DNA of 64,000 bases from Tetrahymena thermophila SB210 (Eukaryota > Ciliophora > Oligohymenophorea > Hymenostomatida > Tetrahymenidae): assembly GCF_000189635.1 (NCBI RefSeq), contig NW_002476317.1:372001-436000 (forward strand). The letters run 5' to 3'. Numbering within the stretch: position 1 is the stretch's first letter; each line of letters opens with the position of its first letter. Position numbers and translations under genes: made by a program. Shown here in pieces: positions 61,201 through 64,000 of this stretch. A model generated the notes under the pieces. It worked only from the letters and a program-made list of their open reading frames with translations. It did not search any database and was not told the origin of the DNA.

Positions 61201-64000
61201 AAATTAGAATATGTTAACCGATCTAAGTTCCTATATTCTCTTTGCAATCTATTAAATTTAATTTATTTTTACAATCAAATTAGAAAACTTAAAAATAAAT
61301 CATTAAAAGATGATTTTGAAAGACTTACATTTGGAACTATTCTTTTGAAGACAGTGTTATGATATTCATTAGAGAAATAGAAGTTTTGTAAAAGTTTTTC
61401 TTTCAAAAAAGGAAAGTAAGGATGTGGGATAGCGTAATGCTAAAAGAATATCTAAGCTTTTTCCAAATTTAATTTATTCTCTTTATCTTTTTAGTTTAAT
61501 TTCTCAGATTAAGTGTATTTAAAAACATTGTGGTCATCCTATTTTGGAGTTTGTAATTCTTTTTCTTACACTTCAAGCTATCTTTTGATGTTAAATGTGT
61601 AAACCTCTTCTGTTAAAAATTCATAATCATTAAATTTAACTTGGCTGAGTATAGAGTCGATTTGGCTCATCTCTTCTTACTGAGTCTGTCTTAAGGATAT
61701 AAATTCATTAGTATCTGGCGAGAGCAGATACTAAGATCTTTTGAAATTTATCTGACTAATACCATTTATAGATCCTGGTTAAGTTATGTTAGCTGATTTA
61801 AAGAATGTAAATTTATTACTTTATATAAAGAGAGATGAATTTCTCTTATTTTCCAAATTAATCTTAAACTAATCATTATTTTCTTCATTTTAATTTGTTT
61901 TTTCAAGATTTTAATTTGTGTCATTTTCTAATTACTTTTTTTGATCAGATTCATTTAAAACTTCTAAATTAGTTTATTTTTCTTAGTGGCCTTAAATATT
62001 TTGGAAGAATGCTGATTTTTTTTTATGACTATTTTGCTATTCATCTTAATTCGTTTTATCTATAGATTGGTCATCATGTTAAGTGCTGTTTAGTATATTC
62101 TTTTGACTATTGCTCTAAAGGGTCTTATGTAATTTAGATTTTTTTAGATTTTTATATTACTCCTTAATAATATTTTGAGTTTAATTCTAATTGTCATTTT
62201 CTAAAGGTAGGTATTCATCATGCTCTTTCTAATTCTCTAGGTGCAAGCTTTGAAAAGTCTTATGCTTTATCAAGGTGCTTTAGTCAGTCTTTTTTTTATT
62301 TTATACTTTTTATTCTTCTAACAATCTTTCTGGGTAGTTTTAACAATTCATAACAACATCATATAAAAGATTTTGTTTTTTTTTTAGTGATTGCTTTAAT
62401 TCTGGAAAATATGCCTCAAAGAAATGGTCAAGAGAAGGCACAGTATTTATTTCACATGCAAACTTAATTACTTCGTACTTAAACATTTCAAGTATCTCTT
62501 CTACTACTCTTTTGTAGTTCATCCTCTTTAGCTTTCTAGAATTTTTAGAATTAAATACTTTATCAATAACATTTAGCAAAGTCTGTTTTGAATAGTAAAT
62601 AGATTTATCTTAGCCTTTTTCTTCATTAACAAATATTTTCATGCCCATATAATACAAAAGTTACTCTCTTTTTTTTAAAGCCTCTTTATTTCTCTTATTC
62701 ATCATCTCTTCATTTTCCCATTCATACATCAGATTTAATCTTGTTACCTTATTAAAAAAATATTAATTTGCTTAAAAATACTTAAATAAGGTTATTAATT
62801 TCCAAATACATACCTCTTTCATACGATCATTTGATATCCATTTAATTAAGAATCTTTTTGTAGTTGGATTATATTTAATGACTTAGCAATCCTTCCATAC
62901 ACTTTCTCCATCAGGCTTTACCCATCTAGAGTATGCTCTTATAGAGGATTCCTTGATTAATTAAAGAGGATCTGGATCTTAATTTAAATATGAGTCAAAT
63001 AATTCAAGAGGTTGAATTTTATAATTTTGTAGATTTGGAATTTTTATAATTAAGAGTTCATCTCCTGTTTAATTAACTAAAATGCTTAAATCTTCATCTT
63101 GTAAAAAAGGGTTGTTGTTCATTGTTGTATCACCTTCTCTCTAATCTAAATACCCTATTGATGATCCAGCTATAGGATTAGATGGTCTCATATCTAATTC
63201 AGTTTAGAAAGAAAGAATTGGATTAATCATTGTATTATCTACTAAATTATCGGTTTTTTTCCCAATCATAGAGCTCTCATCTACAAAGATTTAATTGGCT
63301 GGAATTTGAGTTTAATTAATTACAGTTTAATTCATTTAAAACGTAGTATCTTTCTATTTAGATAAATTTATTGAATTGCAGCTACTTTTTCTTCCAAAAC
63401 TGTTTATATAAAAACATAGGTTAATTTATTTTACTAAAAAATATACAAATGATTTTTTTTTTAAATATTAAAAAAATATTTACAATTTTTTGCTTTTAAA
63501 TATTGGGTTTTTTTTAACCATAATACTTTAGTCTTAATCGAATTTAATATCTTCTTAAGAAGGAATTAAATGTTAGCTCTAGTTTAACTAATACTCATTA
63601 AGTTATTTATTATTCTGTTCAATTTAATGCAACAAGTTTTAAATTTAATGCTTTGATTGAATCTGCTAGGGAATATTTGAGTAAAACTCCTAATTTTAAA
63701 TGACTGAAATAGAATTATTTTGATTTCCTATTGAATCATTCAGAAACTCAGTTGGTATAGTTTTCTTTGATTACTTTTTATTATATGTTTAAATATATAC
63801 ATAGTAATTTAATATTTATTAATCTTTGTAAATGCTTATTACTCATTAAATAAATAATAAACATTTTTAAATAGAAATTAAATGAATGAAGAATTTTACT
63901 ATTTAAATTTTTGATACACTCATTAATTTAGAGGATTCTAGCTTTCCTTTTTATTCGCTTAATTGCAACTTACTTTCATTAATCCCAATTTTACCAATTT
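38653..64000 (-). CDS. dynein heavy chain with degenerate ATP sites (5' end beyond window)
   Basis: One gene of more than 25 kb, many short introns, N-terminus running off the right edge. The tail starts in the window with KIGINESKLQLSEQ and later has SRWVKPDGESVWKDC, typical of axonemal heavy chains. The linker ends with HPRYAFVSDELIFEISQ (near 57.0 kb), matching the family's PRFxFLSxxELLEILS. AAA1 to AAA4, the stalk, AAA5, AAA6 and the C-terminal domain follow in order down to PALLLHILTCRRNTIYIST and TGA 38653-38655. Splice at 40280/40480 (SLFGG to KSSFSEK) was checked in phase and shows that the C-terminal block belongs to the same gene. Every Walker A motif is damaged, so ATP-driven motility is unlikely; this resembles the vertebrate DNHD1 class in concept. 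Large acidic, Ser-rich or Gln-rich inserts make it longer than usual heavy chains. Not all introns were resolved. Confidence 0.92.
40300..43270 (-). other. AAA6 and following region of the dynein-like protein
   Basis: RPDFLPQVAEYISQKILRS matches the LRPDRLxxAxxxFVxxxLG segment of AAA6. AGAGRWILLEEIEQMETND followed by NSFRVWITHSSTLSRQ corresponds to GxWVxLQNCHL and FRLWLTSxPSxxFP. KFKFSLAFLHNCLGRKREL matches the KLLFxLCFFHAVxxERRKFG helix. This fixes the AAA6-to-C-domain transition. Confidence 0.86.
43400..45780 (-). other. low-complexity inserts between AAA5 and AAA6
   Basis: Polar stretches such as NNSNNDNQQKQANLLPQ, SESPHNSQRSQSNNFSLVSR and the acidic block GEDIQEDEDDIEEDEDD (about 43441-43500) are in frame. 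Between them lies the conserved ADDHRLLFSFYLSMMYSRG (near 44.8 kb), the family's KDKLLFSFLLCxKIL, so these are inserts and not a separate gene. Confidence 0.75.
46050..46680 (-). other. AAA5 module of the dynein-like protein
   Basis: IEKALQEGGFLLMRNIDEK corresponds to the family's LExAIxxGxPVLLENVxE. Further on, QPLLFNGKEITVNKNFRLML and ITTNINFSFS match xLGDxEIxYxPxFRLYLTTKLxNPHY. Confidence 0.82.
47240..48560 (-). other. stalk coiled coil and divergent microtubule-binding region
   Basis: A long charged coiled coil starts after RLKIEKLRRKGGFFKIIQEM and includes KETKKQHLRELKEAEEKFQE (CC1). A second polar helix follows around 48.1 kb. Next comes IKPTQFVQIKQMTVYILIFL, in the place of the family's MRxPPxxVKxVMxAVxxLL. 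The region to 47.25 kb is helical but the usual microtubule-binding signature is hard to see, so track binding is doubtful. A (AAAT)n repeat at 48032-48058 sits in an intron here. Confidence 0.7.
48032..48058. repeat. (AAAT)n microsatellite
   Basis: Six to seven tandem AAAT units in an intron of the dynein-like gene. Confidence 0.7.
48600..49500 (-). other. AAA4 module of the dynein-like protein, no Walker A
   Basis: CFLTHAIKLIHLLQ aligns with the helix before AAA4's GVGGSGKQSL, but is followed by SSSQNIYLKSTLSQRITEH with no glycine-rich loop. The later text still follows the family: LLNFNAFEFTIQNEE for xxxxxVFQI, then IVEGGEVQSLFTTQQLE for INNxLxxGEVPxLFxxDE. Confidence 0.82.
51237..51300 (-). 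other. acidic Asp/Glu/Ser tract within the dynein-like protein
   Basis: A run of GAT/GAA/GAG codons gives SLEEKLQEEDEEQS followed by a block of Asp and Glu, in frame between AAA3 and AAA4. It is the core of a polar insert of several hundred residues between about 51.4 and 49.6 kb that normal heavy chains lack. Confidence 0.75.
51840..52500 (-). other. AAA3 module: Walker A lost, Walker B kept
   Basis: Where GPTGTGKS is expected, the protein reads AQQSNGITS (52325-52348), losing the Lys. In contrast Walker B is intact in SLIFIDDLNLSKE (52121-52156), as in canonical IFVDDLNMP. The following exon has SPIGAIRSLVQHDGWF, matching PPIELLRQWMDHGGWY. Confidence 0.87.
54000..54790 (-). other. AAA2 module of the dynein-like protein, degenerate Walker A
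   Basis: VPLIIYGPHSSKKNLFIQFL occupies the place of VGPTGTGKS: at 54643-54666 GPHSSKKN keeps GP and a Lys but lacks the final Gly and the Ser/Thr. Later, NDWIVVDGCAECMNQIPQNH and VPSAATVVFSLEKLQNISPS match the AAA2 consensus WVVFDGPVD...MNTVLDDN and MxFEVxDLxxASPATVSR, which secures the assignment. The final SR pair is replaced by Asn and Lys. Confidence 0.85.
55360..55830 (-). other. AAA1 module of the dynein-like protein, degenerate
   Basis: Family AAA1 has GPAGTGKT (Walker A) and CFDEFNR (Walker B). Here Walker A reads RGSPSSGKKS (55651-55680): the GK is present but the next residue is Lys instead of Thr. Downstream, LGRSIFECNFQNQS aligns with the VFNCSD segment, and NYWVNVTNFENLPSATLSLI takes the place of GAWxCFDEFNRI, so both acidic catalytic residues are absent. 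FGTMNILPQPSD then matches the sensor region FITMNPGYAGR but without its Arg. Hydrolysis at this main site is not expected. Confidence 0.88.

Overview
The window looks like somatic (macronuclear-type) DNA of a ciliate, most likely Tetrahymena. The DNA is very AT-rich. Every convincing gene reads in-frame TAA and TAG as glutamine and ends only at TGA, and introns are short, AT-rich and of the GTAA...AG type. A standard-code ORF caller therefore breaks almost every gene here into fragments. All translations below use the ciliate code. Exon edges were read by eye and kept only where the phase closed.

Left third (1-18.3 kb): a small plus-strand orphan (456-1090), a Cys-containing minus-strand orphan (1262-2110), a long minus-strand gene for a MON2-family Golgi/endosome trafficking protein (3239-9042), and divergent from it a CSC1/OSCA/TMEM63-type membrane protein (10241-13009). 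A minus-strand coiled-coil protein with a conserved C-terminal motif (13805-16365) and a Rab GTPase (17401-18313) follow.

Middle (18.9-38.1 kb): a Gln-rich coiled-coil protein (18894-20850), a monofunctional lysine-ketoglutarate reductase (21775-24291, minus), a tiny conserved-looking ORF (24453-24650, minus), an orphan membrane protein (25078-25986), a TIS11/tristetraprolin-type tandem CCCH zinc-finger protein (27952-28791, minus), a potassium channel with a cyclic-nucleotide-binding-like region (30928-35267, minus), and a tail-anchored ankyrin-repeat protein (36980-38128). AT-rich gene-free stretches of 0.5-2.1 kb separate them.

Right 25 kb (38653 to the right edge, minus): one giant gene for a dynein heavy chain. 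Linker, AAA1 to AAA6, stalk and C-terminal domain can be recognised in the correct order. The ATP-binding motifs of AAA1, AAA2, AAA3 and AAA4 are all degenerate, the AAA1 Walker B acidic pair is gone, and long acidic or Ser/Gln-rich inserts separate the modules. It reads as a pseudo-motor, conceptually like the vertebrate DNHD1 class, and is the most interesting object in the window.

There is no operon structure. Genes are independent, with divergent promoters (MON2/CSC1, coiled coil/Rab, small ORF/orphan membrane protein, channel/ankyrin) and convergent 3' ends. I saw no tRNA, rRNA, transposon or CRISPR array.
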